DNA of 64,000 nucleotides from JAGVSR01 sp963825555 (lineage in GTDB: Bacteria; Pseudomonadota; Alphaproteobacteria; Rhizobiales; Hyphomicrobiaceae), in the NCBI GenBank assembly GCA_963825555.1, contig CAWGTZ010000007.1, positions 124,001-188,000 on the forward strand, given 5' to 3'. Made by a program: the position numbers and the translations under genes. A model generated the notes under the pieces. It made no database searches and was not told the DNA's origin. It saw only the letters and a program-made list of their open reading frames with translations. Every line of letters starts with the position of its first letter. Position 1 is the stretch's first letter. Positions 1-8,490 of this stretch are shown piece after piece.

Positions 1-490
1 CGATAGGCTGATAGGGATCGGTGTTCGTGCCGAGCGCTATTGTGGCTGGCCTATAACTGCGCGCGGCCAACTCCCGTTCGAGAAGAGCCGCTGAATTGGG
101 CTTGGCATAGAGCTTGGTCTCGAAATCAAGCCCTGCAGAATGCCCTAGATAGCAGTGCGTCGGACGCGCGTAGCAATAGATGCAGCCGTGTTCGCAGCCC
201 CGGTAGGGATTGATGGAGCGATCGAACGAAATGTCCGGGCTGTCGTTGCGCGTAATGATCCTGCGCGCCGAATCCTCGCGCACCTCCGTTTTTAGCGGGG
301 CCAGTTCCTCTTCCAGTTCCCAACCATCGTCGAAGCTCGTTCGCCGGTCGCGCTCGAAGCGCCCGCTCGCATTGGTCAGTGACCCACGCCCACGCCGGCG
401 ATCTTCCCGCACATGTTTTCCGGCCGCCGAAGCCGGATCCTCGGCCACGCTCACCGCCTCCCGCCGACTGTCCAGACCGAAATCGTCCAT
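1..490 (-). CDS. Radical SAM protein, PA0069/Rv2578c-like (3' end cut by window edge)
   Basis: N-terminal part of a radical SAM enzyme that runs off the left edge; about 163 residues are visible. The cluster motif CEHGCIYC (Cys-x3-Cys-x2-Cys) follows SINPYRG, a context typical of the PA0069/Rv2578c group related to spore photoproduct lyases. The stretch GTNTDPYQP further on also fits. The first 80 or so residues are charged and variable. The ATG at 490 is the first methionine; an in-frame GTG lies six codons upstream (about 508). The gene diverges from the transferase pair that begins near 592. The substrate is unknown and the C-terminus cannot be judged. Confidence 0.85.
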   Translation of the reverse strand, partial: MDDFGLDSRREAVSVAEDPASAAGKHVREDRRRGRGSLTNASGRFERDRRTSFDDGWELEEELAPLKTEVREDSARRIITRNDSPDISFDRSINPYRGCEHGCIYCYARPTHCYLGHSAGLDFETKLYAKPNSAALLERELAARSYRPATIALGTNTDPYQPI

Positions 491-591
491 CGCGTTCCAG
501 AGCCTCACCAACCGACCTTGAATGCAGAATAGCGCACTCTTCGAACAAAACAAGAACATTTGGCCTGCAGGGAGAAAGAGGCGCTGCTTCG

Positions 592-1350
592 ATGGGGACG
601 CTTGTTTGCCGGGCCGATCTCATGCACATGGTGCTGATGATTTCGGTGATCATTCCCACGCTGGATGCGGAACAGGATCTCGCCGCAACCCTCGCTGCAC
701 TCATACCGGCGGCGGTGGACGGATTCGTGCGGGAGGTGATTGTCGTGGATGGCGGTTCACGGGATCGCACCCTCACGATCGCCGAGAATACGGGTGTCGA
801 TGTCGTCGAGAGCCCGCCGGGTCGCGGCCTGCAGTTGCGCGCTGGTGCAAAACGCGCCCGCCACCCCTGGCTGCTCTTCCTGCACGCCGATACGGAACTG
901 TCCCCCGGCTGGGAATCCGCAGCCAGCCATTTCATGGACAAAGTAGACCAGGGCCGCATCCCAGCTGCCGCTGCGGCCTTTCGGTTCCGCCTGCTGGATG
1001 ACGGTTGGAAGCCGCGATTCCTGGAGGCCGCGGTGTGGCTGCGTTGCGGACTTCTCAAGCGGCCCTACGGCGACCAGGGACTGCTGATCCCCCGCACGCT
1101 CTACGACGAGATCGGGGGGTTCTCCCCGCAGCCGTTGATGGAGGACCTGGACATCGCCCGGCGCATCGGACGCCGCCGCATCAAGATGCTGCGCGCGGAT
1201 GCCACGACCAGCGCGCGGCGATATCGGACCGAAGGATATCTGAGGCGCACGCTGCGCAATCAGGCCTGCCGCGCCCTTTACGCCACCGGCGTCCCGCCCG
1301 AGCGGATTGCGCGGTTCTACGAGGCCGGCCGCCTGCCGGAATCGTCCTGA
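592..1350 (+). CDS. Family 2 glycosyltransferase, TIGR04283-like
   Basis: GT-A fold transferase of the TIGR04283 type (rSAM/selenodomain-associated transferase 2). The N-terminus MISVIIPTLDAE, the VVDGGSRDRT segment and the FLHADTE motif are the nucleotide-sugar and metal-binding signatures of GT2 enzymes. The C-terminal part has GDQG and MEDLDIARR, usual in this group. The start is uncertain: ATGs lie at 592, 622, 628 and 637. Family alignment favours 628 or 637, while the purine-rich stretch near 569-580 favours 592. The next gene begins one base after the stop, so the two are almost certainly co-transcribed. The acceptor is unknown. Confidence 0.85.
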   Translation: MGTLVCRADLMHMVLMISVIIPTLDAEQDLAATLAALIPAAVDGFVREVIVVDGGSRDRTLTIAENTGVDVVESPPGRGLQLRAGAKRARHPWLLFLHADTELSPGWESAASHFMDKVDQGRIPAAAAAFRFRLLDDGWKPRFLEAAVWLRCGLLKRPYGDQGLLIPRTLYDEIGGFSPQPLMEDLDIARRIGRRRIKMLRADATTSARRYRTEGYLRRTLRNQACRALYATGVPPERIARFYEAGRLPESS

Positions 1351-1351
1351 A

Positions 1352-1975
1352 GTGGCCGCTCCTGAACGACGCTGGCTCGTCGTGATGCTCAAGGTGCCCG
1401 TCGCCGGGCGCGTGAAAACGCGATTGGCGCGCGGCATCGGAGTTGTTGCAGCCACGGCCTTCTATCGCCACGCCACGGCAGCCCTGCTGGCCCGCATTGA
1501 CCGGCCTCGCCGTTGGACCACGGTGCTTGCCGTCACTCCCGACCCCGAATGCCGCTCTCCGGCGCTGCCCCGGCACCTGCCCCGCATCGCCCAGGGACGC
1601 GGTAATTTGGGCGCTCGATTACAACGGATCATGGACCTTCTGCCGACCGGACCGGTCGTCGTCATCGGCTCGGATGTGCCGCACGTCAATGCCGGCCATT
1701 TGGCCGAGGCTTTTCAGAAATTGGCCGGAAGCGATGCGGTGCTGGGACCTTCCTCTGACGGCGGCTATTGGCTCGTCGGCTTGCGGCGATGCCCGCGCCG
1801 GCTGCGCGCATTCGATAGGGTCCGCTGGTCAAGCGCACAGGCGCTTGCGGACACCGAGGGCAACCTTGCAGGAGCCGACGTGCGTCTCATCGCAACGCTC
1901 GACGACATTGACGAGGCGTCAGATCTTGCGAGCCAAGGCGGGTGGACGGGACGGCGAATTCCGCCCCGGGGTTGA
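1352..1975 (+). CDS. DUF2064/TIGR04282-type transferase
   Basis: Nucleotidyl/glycosyl-transferase-like protein of the TIGR04282 group (rSAM/selenodomain-associated transferase 1). The N-terminal VPVAGRVKTRLARG matches the family phosphate-binding motif, and VVVIGSDVPH and LGPSSDGGYWLVGL are the other two blocks. I chose the GTG at 1352 because the family normally has about 10 residues before the VMLKVP strand and because it follows the preceding TGA by one base; the ATG at 1385 would cut into that strand. Proteins of this pair often occur together, some in arsenosugar gene clusters. The radical SAM and ArsM partners of such clusters are not visible here. Confidence 0.85.
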   Translation: MAAPERRWLVVMLKVPVAGRVKTRLARGIGVVAATAFYRHATAALLARIDRPRRWTTVLAVTPDPECRSPALPRHLPRIAQGRGNLGARLQRIMDLLPTGPVVVIGSDVPHVNAGHLAEAFQKLAGSDAVLGPSSDGGYWLVGLRRCPRRLRAFDRVRWSSAQALADTEGNLAGADVRLIATLDDIDEASDLASQGGWTGRRIPPRG

Positions 1976-2008
1976 GACAGGCTTGATCCGGTGCTCAAGT
2001 TGGAAGAC

Positions 2009-2512
2009 CTAGGCCGCCGAACGATCCTTGTCTTCGGCGATCGTCACGGGCATGCAGATGTCGACGCGCTGCTTATCGGACGCGACCATTTCAGGTTTAT
2101 CCAGATAGATCTCGATCAGCGGCCTGCGCGTGTCGATAACAAGCCCCTGGGTGCTTATCCACTCGTTACGCAGATCTGAGATGGATTTTGCCAACTCTGC
2201 AACGCAACCGACGTGGCGTTTGCGGGCATACGCGCCACCAGGCAGGCGGCGAATAAAGAAGGTCTCGGGAACAAGGCTGCGGTACTCTTCCGTCAGCTCA
2301 ATGCAGGCCTCGTAGCGGCAGTTCTCGGGCGCGATTTTGCGCGGATCATCGAGCAGCAGTCCGTAGCCGGTGCCCATACTATGGATGGCGCCGCTTTCGT
2401 GCAGCCAAGCAAGCATGTTCTTCCAGGCTTCTGCCGCGGAGGTCGCGTACGGGCCCTTGGCGCGCACAGCCGCGACGTGCAACGGACGCAAATAGACAAA
2501 ACCGGTACTCAC
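2009..2512 (-). CDS. GyrI-like / AraC effector-binding domain protein
   Basis: A 167-residue stand-alone GyrI-like domain (SHS2-type small-molecule-binding fold found in gyrase inhibitor SbmC and in AraC/MerR effector domains). Supporting features are the N-terminal strand with VAAVRAKGPY, the central YGLLLDDPRK, the CRYEACIEL strand and the C-terminal IEIYL strand. There is no DNA-binding domain, so it is not a regulator in its own right. The gene stands alone, tail to tail with the TIGR04282 gene and 184 bases from the UDG stop. The ligand is unknown. The ATG at 2512 fits the domain start well. Confidence 0.75.
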   Translation of the reverse strand: MSTGFVYLRPLHVAAVRAKGPYATSAAEAWKNMLAWLHESGAIHSMGTGYGLLLDDPRKIAPENCRYEACIELTEEYRSLVPETFFIRRLPGGAYARKRHVGCVAELAKSISDLRNEWISTQGLVIDTRRPLIEIYLDKPEMVASDKQRVDICMPVTIAEDKDRSAA

Positions 2513-2696
2513 GCTCGCCTCGCTTTCGCCTGCCGTAGGCGTTTTCCGAAGTTGCCGAAAATACGTCAGGCAATCTTTGGGAACTTTAGCAGTCGCGCGT
2601 TCAGTTCAATTTAAGCGGGACGATAAAACTTAGGAGCAATTCGTCATAATTTAATGTCGCTTGGAATGCCGCCTTTGGCGGCGGACGGCCGCCCTC

Positions 2697-3647
2697 CTAA
2701 TGACGCTTGCGGCCTGTGTCATCGCCAGCCTTAAGCGCTTGGCGCACGGCCAAAAAATCCTTCCATGCCTGACGCTTGGCGGCGGGCGTGCGCAACAGAT
2801 AGGCCGGATGCAAACTCGCCATGGTCGGGATCTTGCGGCCACCGATATCGAGTTCCCTCCAGCGTCCCCGCGCGGTCAGGATGCCGTCTTCGATCCGCAA
2901 AATCTGCTTTGTAGCGACGCCGCCCAGGAGCAGCAGAACACGCGGCCCGACCAGTTCAATCTGCCGTTCGAGAAACGGCCGGCATACCTCCCCCTCCTGC
3001 GGCGTCGGGGTGCGGTTGCCCGGAGGCCGCCAATAAACGACATTCGTGATATGGACGTCGCCTTCGCCCATGCCGAGCGCCTCGAGCATGCGATCCAGCA
3101 GTTGCCCCGCACGGCCCACGAACGGCCGGCCCTCCATATCCTCGTCGCGGCCCGGAGCCTCGCCGACGATCATGAGAGGCGCCCTCGGCGCACCACGATA
3201 GAAGCACAGGTTCTTGGCGGTGGCCTTCAGAGAGCAGCCGTCGAAGATGTCCAGGGCCTGCCTGAGTTCATCGAGCGTACCGGCCCTGCGGGCCGCAGTC
3301 CGGGCATTTCCAACAGCCACATCGGGAGGCGGCGTTGCGAAACGGCGGGATGCTGGCTGCGACGGGGCACCTGAACCCGCCCGCTGGGGGGCGGAAGGCT
3401 CCGGCCGGCCCCGGCGCGCGGACCCACCCGGGTGCGGCCCTCCAGCGCCTTCCCGCGCCGGATCGCGAGATGTGCCCGCTACAGTCGGCGCCTGCGGCGG
3501 CACGACATGCCCATCATAATCCGCACCAGGCGAACGCTGATCCGCGCCAAGCCAATCGAGCGCTTCATCACCGACAACGGCGTCGGCCCCCATGGCGAGG
3601 GTCCACTCCAGAACCGCGGCGAGAAGCTGGCGCTCATGATTGCTCAT
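2697..3647 (-). CDS. Uracil-DNA glycosylase, family 4-like
   Basis: A 316-residue protein predicted to excise uracil from DNA. The C-terminal two thirds carry GEAPGRDED (about 162-170), PFVGRAGQLLD, the NVVYWRPPGNRTP block and the SLHPAYLLR motif typical of family 4 and 5 enzymes. Residues 40-120 are a Pro/Gly/Ala-rich, probably disordered linker. The four cysteines that bind the 4Fe-4S cluster in classical family-4 enzymes are not in the usual CxxC arrangement, as in a common alphaproteobacterial subgroup. I chose the ATG at 3647 over far-upstream frames because the N-terminal helix (ERQLLAAVLEW) is conserved in that subgroup. The gene diverges from the ETF-QO gene, with 154 bases between the starts. 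Confidence 0.85.
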   Translation of the reverse strand: MSNHERQLLAAVLEWTLAMGADAVVGDEALDWLGADQRSPGADYDGHVVPPQAPTVAGTSRDPAREGAGGPHPGGSARRGRPEPSAPQRAGSGAPSQPASRRFATPPPDVAVGNARTAARRAGTLDELRQALDIFDGCSLKATAKNLCFYRGAPRAPLMIVGEAPGRDEDMEGRPFVGRAGQLLDRMLEALGMGEGDVHITNVVYWRPPGNRTPTPQEGEVCRPFLERQIELVGPRVLLLLGGVATKQILRIEDGILTARGRWRELDIGGRKIPTMASLHPAYLLRTPAAKRQAWKDFLAVRQALKAGDDTGRKRH

Positions 3648-3801
3648 GGCGACAACATATCTGCCCGCACACTCCTTTCCAACGTGCAGATGCCCTCCAT
3701 TCCTGTGACGGAACGCCCGTCTCGCTTGACGGTCCATGCCCCGCGACCTAATCCGGAGCGCTTGTTCTGCCTGCAAACCCAAGCCGAAGGACACCTGCGA
3801 G

Positions 3802-5484
3802 ATGGCGCAAGAAGAGATCGAAATTCCGCCGCGCGAGGCCATGGAGTTCGACGTCGTTATCGTCGGAGCCGGGCCGGCGGGACTTTCCGCCGCCATTCGA
3901 TTGAGGCAGCTGGCTGCGGAAAGCGGGAAAGACATCTCGGTCGTGGTGCTGGAAAAAGGCTCGGAGGTCGGCGCGCACATTCTCTCTGGAGCGGTCATCG
4001 ATCCTGTCGGCCTTAACCGTCTCATCCCCGACTGGAAGAGCAAGGGCGCGCCAATCGACACCGAGGTCGTGGAAGACCGCTTCCTCGTCCTCGGCCCAGA
4101 GGGCGACATGCGCCTTCCTAACATCATGATGCCGCCGCTGATGAACAATCACGGCAACTACATCGTCAGCCTCGGCGCACTGACCCGCTGGCTCGGTGAG
4201 CAGGCGACGGAACTTGGCGTCGAAATATACCCCGGCTTCGCGGCCGCCGAGTTCCTCACGGACGAGAAGGGTGCCGTGGTCGGCGTGGCCACCGGCGACA
4301 TGGGCGTCGGCCGGGATGGCGAACCGAAGGACAGCTTCGTGCGCGGCATGGAACTGCGCGGCAAGTACACGTTCATCGCCGAAGGCGTGCGCGGCTCGCT
4401 GGCCAAGCAGCTCATCCGCAAGTTCGGCCTGGATGCCGCCACCGGTCCGCAGAAGTACGGCATCGGCCTGAAAGAACTCTGGGAGGTTGCGCCAGAGAGG
4501 CATCACCGTGGACTCGTGCAGCACTCCTTCGGCTGGCCGCTGGGCAATCGCACGGGAGGCGGCTCGTTCCTCTATCACTACGGTGAAAATCTCGTATCGG
4601 TCGGCTTCGTTGTCCACCTCAACTACGAGAACCCGTATCTTTCACCGTACGACGAGTTCCAGCGCTTCAAAACACACCCCGCCATCCGCGGAACGTTCGA
4701 GGGCGGCAAGCGCATCGCTTATGGCGCCCGCGCCATAACGGAAGGCGGCTGGCAGTCGTTGCCCAAGCTCACTTTCCCCGGCGGTGCTCTCCTGGGCTGC
4801 TCGGCCGGCATGGTCAACGTGCCCCGCATCAAGGGCAGCCACAACGCCATACTGTCAGGCATCGCCGCCGCAGAAGCGGCCTTTGCGGCGCTCGGCGCGG
4901 ATCGCGCCCATGACGAACTGACGGACTATGAGACCGAGGTGCGGGAAGGCGAAATCGGACGCGACCTGAAGATGGTCCGCAATTCCAAGCCGATGTGGTC
5001 GCGTTTCGGCACGGCCCTCGGCGTGTCGCTCGGCGGCATGGACATGTGGCTGCGCACCCTCTTCGGCGGCTGGTCGCCATTCGGCACCTGGAGCCACGAC
5101 AAGCCCGACCACTCGGCCCTCAAGCCGGCCTCGGCGTTCGAGCCGATCGCCTATCCCAAGCCCGACGGCGTGTTGACCTTCGACAAGCTGACGAACGTCT
5201 CCTTCTCAGCCACGAACCACGAGGAGGACCAGCCGGTCCATCTGCAATTGACCGACCCGAACATCCCCATCGCCGTCAACCTGCCGACCTGGGCCGAACC
5301 CGCGCAGCGCTACTGCCCAGCGGGCGTTTACGAGGTGGTGCAGGACGAGAAGGGCAACGCGCGCTTCCAGATCAACGCGCAGAACTGCGTGCACTGTAAG
5401 ACCTGCGATATCAAGGATCCCAGCCAGAACATCACGTGGGTCTGCCCCGAAGGCGGCGGAGGCCCCAACTACGCCGAGATGTGA
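3802..5484 (+). CDS. Electron transfer flavoprotein-ubiquinone oxidoreductase
   Basis: A 560-residue inner-membrane-associated flavoprotein that passes electrons from electron transfer flavoprotein to ubiquinone, linking fatty-acid and amino-acid dehydrogenases to respiration. The FAD-binding GAGPAG motif lies near residues 22-27. A cysteine in YCPAGV (about 505) plus the C-terminal CVHCKTC triplet (529, 532, 535) supply the 4Fe-4S ligands. The C-terminal VCPEGGGGPNYAEM is characteristic. Length is normal for the family. The ATG at 3802 is preceded by AAGGA about 12 bases upstream. The etfAB genes are not in the window. Confidence 0.96.
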   Translation: MAQEEIEIPPREAMEFDVVIVGAGPAGLSAAIRLRQLAAESGKDISVVVLEKGSEVGAHILSGAVIDPVGLNRLIPDWKSKGAPIDTEVVEDRFLVLGPEGDMRLPNIMMPPLMNNHGNYIVSLGALTRWLGEQATELGVEIYPGFAAAEFLTDEKGAVVGVATGDMGVGRDGEPKDSFVRGMELRGKYTFIAEGVRGSLAKQLIRKFGLDAATGPQKYGIGLKELWEVAPERHHRGLVQHSFGWPLGNRTGGGSFLYHYGENLVSVGFVVHLNYENPYLSPYDEFQRFKTHPAIRGTFEGGKRIAYGARAITEGGWQSLPKLTFPGGALLGCSAGMVNVPRIKGSHNAILSGIAAAEAAFAALGADRAHDELTDYETEVREGEIGRDLKMVRNSKPMWSRFGTALGVSLGGMDMWLRTLFGGWSPFGTWSHDKPDHSALKPASAFEPIAYPKPDGVLTFDKLTNVSFSATNHEEDQPVHLQLTDPNIPIAVNLPTWAEPAQRYCPAGVYEVVQDEKGNARFQINAQNCVHCKTCDIKDPSQNITWVCPEGGGGPNYAEM

Positions 5485-5640
5485 CCGGCAGTCTGGCGAA
5501 CTCCACTCCACGCCACGAACGGCGGGCCGCCCTCATAAGTCGAGGTCGAGGCGGCGGAGGATCGGGACACGGCGAGGTGTCATCGGCGGCTCCGCCACCA
5601 TGCCAAGTCGGCCGGCGCAGCAGGCCGCGTGAGGCGTCCG

Positions 5641-6009
5641 TCAATCCACACCGGGGTCCAATGACGCGCCGTCCGGGTTCTCCATCGGGCCAGCATCCTC
5701 GCCCGGCGGGAGATCGGTATCATCGGGGGCCTCTTCGGGGGGCAACTGCGGGTCCTCGCCAGGACCGGGCTCGCCCTCCACCGGCGCGTCCTCCACGGGT
5801 TCGCCCACACTCTCGCCCAACTGAGCTTCGTCTGCGACCAGATCCGCCTCCGCGATATTTCCGACGATCATCACGGGGATATCTTCCGCAGGCTCCCGGG
5901 CGTGCGCGGGGGCGCCGGTGCCGGCATTCAGAAACAGGACTAGAACCAGAGCACCAACAAAACCGGCAGCCACCGGCGATGGCGGTCCCTTTTTCTCTTT
6001 GTTTTTCAT
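5641..6009 (-). CDS. Small single-pass or exported acidic protein
   Basis: A 122-residue protein that I do not recognise. A lysine-rich N-terminus (MKNKEKKG) is followed by one hydrophobic segment (about 13-30) ending in an AHA site that could be a signal-peptidase cut. After that comes a long tail dominated by Glu, Asp, Pro and Gly with almost no hydrophobic residues, probably disordered in the periplasm. It is transcribed away from the TPR gene and is convergent with the ETF-QO gene. Codon use is like its neighbours, and the ATG has a GGGAGC-like sequence upstream. It could be an anchor or a periplasmic linker; this is only a guess. Confidence 0.55.
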   Translation of the reverse strand: MKNKEKKGPPSPVAAGFVGALVLVLFLNAGTGAPAHAREPAEDIPVMIVGNIAEADLVADEAQLGESVGEPVEDAPVEGEPGPGEDPQLPPEEAPDDTDLPPGEDAGPMENPDGASLDPGVD

Positions 6010-6307
6010 GTCCCAGGGCTCCCTTAGCCCAACCTCGCCAGGGGTCCGCCCCAGCTGGCCGCATCCTCAAAACCGGTCGAACGCACCGCACGTCCATTCG
6101 CCGCGGCTGCCGCCCTCATGACGCCACGCACCCATGAGATTAGCCCACTGCGCAAGGCTCTGTTGAGACTTTTCCTCGGCTATTGGTTGCAAAGGGTAAA
6201 AAGTCGTCTCCGGCCCGTCAGGCTTGTCGCCAACCGGCTGCAGACTTTGCTAGGATTGGCTGCGGAATCGCGGCCGCGTTTTCAACGCGCAAAAGGAATA
6301 GCCTTTC

Positions 6308-8431
6308 ATGCGAGCACGTCCTGCCCGGCATGTTGCCAACAAGGCCCTGGTGGCCACCGCCCTGGCGGCTCTCATTGCGGGTGTTCCCACCACGTCGCGG
6401 GCAGAGACCGTCGATAGTTCAGAATTGGCTCAGACCCTCTCTGGCAGCTACCTGGCCGGACGTTTCGCCCGGGCTGAAAACGACACGAGCTATGCAGCGG
6501 CCTTCTACGGCAACGCGCTCGTTTTTGACCCGTCCAGCGATATGCTGCTCGAGCAGGCATTGCTGATGGAGGCTTCGCAAGGCTCCTGGGACAACGCGAT
6601 CCGGCTCGCCGAAGAGTTGGCGCGCTTGGAACCGCAGCACCGTATGGCGCAGATGTTCCTCGGGCTAAACGCCTTCAAAGAGGGCAACTGGAAAAAGGCG
6701 GAAGAGAAATTCAAATCGGCATCCTCCGGTCCCATCGGAGAGTTGACCAGTGCGCTCGCTTCCGCATGGATCAAGCTTGCAGACAACCAGCCGGGTAAGG
6801 CCCTGGGTTTGCTCGTCGTGCCGCGTCAGGCCGAATGGGCGCAATTCTATCTGCGCTATCACAGGGCGCTGATTGCAGATGTGGCCAACCGCACGAGCGA
6901 TGCACGCGCTTCGTTCGACAAGATCTTCCGCCAGGATGGGCGCACACTTCGGACCGCTCTGGCTTATGCGCGCAGCCTCGCCCATGCCGGAGATATTCGT
7001 GCGGCGCGTGAAACGCTCAGAGAGCACATCGCAAAGACGCAGGGAGAAGGACACCCCCTCGCCCGCGCACTGATGCAGGAATTGAAAGCGGGCACCAAAT
7101 TGCCGCTGCTCGTCTCGACCCCGGCAGAGGGTCTGGCCGAGGTATTCTACGGACTTGGCGAGTCTCTGATTGGCGAGGGCGCGATCGGCGTTGGAATCGT
7201 CTATCTGCAAATGGCGCTCTACATCGTGCCAGATCATCCGTTCGCGCTGGCCGCGCTCGCGAACGCCCACGAGGCAAACCGGCAGTACGCAGAAGCGATC
7301 GCCATCTACAATCGCATTCCCAAGGGCTCCCCGCTCGAGCCCGCGATCGAAATCCGCAAAGCATTCAATCTCAACTCGCTGGAACGCCCCGATGAGGCAC
7401 GTTCCATCCTCGAGCGCCTGCTGTCGACCGAAGAGACGGCCAGCGACACCCCGGCGGCCTCCGATACTCCGCCTCCCCCACCGCAGTTCGAAACCATCGA
7501 TCTCGGGGGGAAGGTTTTGAAGTTCGGTTCGACCGGAGAGGAAGTTCGCGAGTTGCAGGGAGCCCTGTCCCAGATCGGCTACGATGTCGGTGACACGATC
7601 GACGGCCGGTTCGGCAACGCCACACGGGCGGCTGTTCTGAGCTTCCAGAAAGAAAACGGGCTGGAAGAGGATGGCCGTGTGGGTCAGGAAACGCTGACCG
7701 CGATCCTGGCCAATGCCAATAGCTCTTCGGCGACACAAGCTGCGTCGAACAAATCCAAGCTCGATCCCACCGAGAGGCTGCAGGCACTCGACGCGCTCGG
7801 CAACATCTTAAGATCACGCAAGCTCTACGCTGAGGCGATCGACGTCTACGATCAGGCCATTGCCATGATCAAGAAGCCGGACCGCCGACACTGGGTCTAT
7901 TACTACGCCCGAGGCACGTCCTACGAGCGGCTCAAAAATTGGCCCCCGGCCGAAAAGGATCTGAAGAAGGCTTTGGACCTGTTCCCCGATCAACCGCTGG
8001 TTTTGAACTATCTGGGTTACTCCTGGATCGACCAGGGCCTAAATCTCGAACAGGGAATGCGCCTCATCGAGCGCGCCGTCGCGGTGAAGCCGGATGACGG
8101 TTACATCGTCGACAGCCTGGGTTGGGCTCATTACAAGCGGGGCAACTTCGAAGAGGCCGTGCGATATCTGGAACGGGCCGTCGAACTGAGACCTGATGAT
8201 CCGGTCCTCAATGACCATCTCGGTGATGCCCTGTGGCGGGTCGGCCGCGAACGCGAGGCGCGATTCCAATGGGATCAGTCTCTGTCGCTGCAGCCGGAGC
8301 CGGAGGATGCAATCAAGACCCGGCTCAAGCTCGAGCAGGGGCTCGCGGCCGTTGAGATCGTTGCGCCGCAGTCGCTCGCGAACGGGGCCGGCGTCACGTC
8401 TTCCGACGTCCCCAAGCCGACGACGCCGTGA
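6308..8431 (+). CDS. Exported TPR protein with an internal peptidoglycan-binding domain
   Basis: A 707-residue exported protein. A signal peptide (about 1-32, ending TSRAE) is followed by a run of TPR units (about 40-375), then a Pro/Thr/Ser-rich linker. A PG_binding_1 module at about 399-467 has LKFGSTGEEVRELQ, the DGRFGNATRAAVLSFQ core and GRVGQETL. A second linker rich in Ser and Ala leads into another TPR block (about 485-670) with repeats such as DSLGWAHYKRGNFEEA. TPR proteins of this type are common in Hyphomicrobiales; the module in the middle looks like an insertion. It may scaffold periplasmic or outer-membrane complexes near the sacculus. AAAGGA upstream supports the ATG at 6308. 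ispE follows after 59 bases. Confidence 0.85.
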   Translation: MRARPARHVANKALVATALAALIAGVPTTSRAETVDSSELAQTLSGSYLAGRFARAENDTSYAAAFYGNALVFDPSSDMLLEQALLMEASQGSWDNAIRLAEELARLEPQHRMAQMFLGLNAFKEGNWKKAEEKFKSASSGPIGELTSALASAWIKLADNQPGKALGLLVVPRQAEWAQFYLRYHRALIADVANRTSDARASFDKIFRQDGRTLRTALAYARSLAHAGDIRAARETLREHIAKTQGEGHPLARALMQELKAGTKLPLLVSTPAEGLAEVFYGLGESLIGEGAIGVGIVYLQMALYIVPDHPFALAALANAHEANRQYAEAIAIYNRIPKGSPLEPAIEIRKAFNLNSLERPDEARSILERLLSTEETASDTPAASDTPPPPPQFETIDLGGKVLKFGSTGEEVRELQGALSQIGYDVGDTIDGRFGNATRAAVLSFQKENGLEEDGRVGQETLTAILANANSSSATQAASNKSKLDPTERLQALDALGNILRSRKLYAEAIDVYDQAIAMIKKPDRRHWVYYYARGTSYERLKNWPPAEKDLKKALDLFPDQPLVLNYLGYSWIDQGLNLEQGMRLIERAVAVKPDDGYIVDSLGWAHYKRGNFEEAVRYLERAVELRPDDPVLNDHLGDALWRVGREREARFQWDQSLSLQPEPEDAIKTRLKLEQGLAAVEIVAPQSLANGAGVTSSDVPKPTTP

Positions 8432-8490
8432 CGACTGAGATCATGGCCGCCCGCCCGTTCGATACACGCAGCCGAAATCCCTGACGCGCC

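Noticed and set aside
126..1058. Long minus-strand reading frame (310 codons)
   Set aside because: It overlaps the radical SAM gene in another frame and the glycosyltransferase gene, and its composition (Ser/Arg-rich, no domain) is that of a frame shadow.
5436..6137. Plus-strand frame overlapping the ETF-QO end
   Set aside because: Pro/Arg-rich, no start signal, and overlaps the better supported minus-strand acidic protein.
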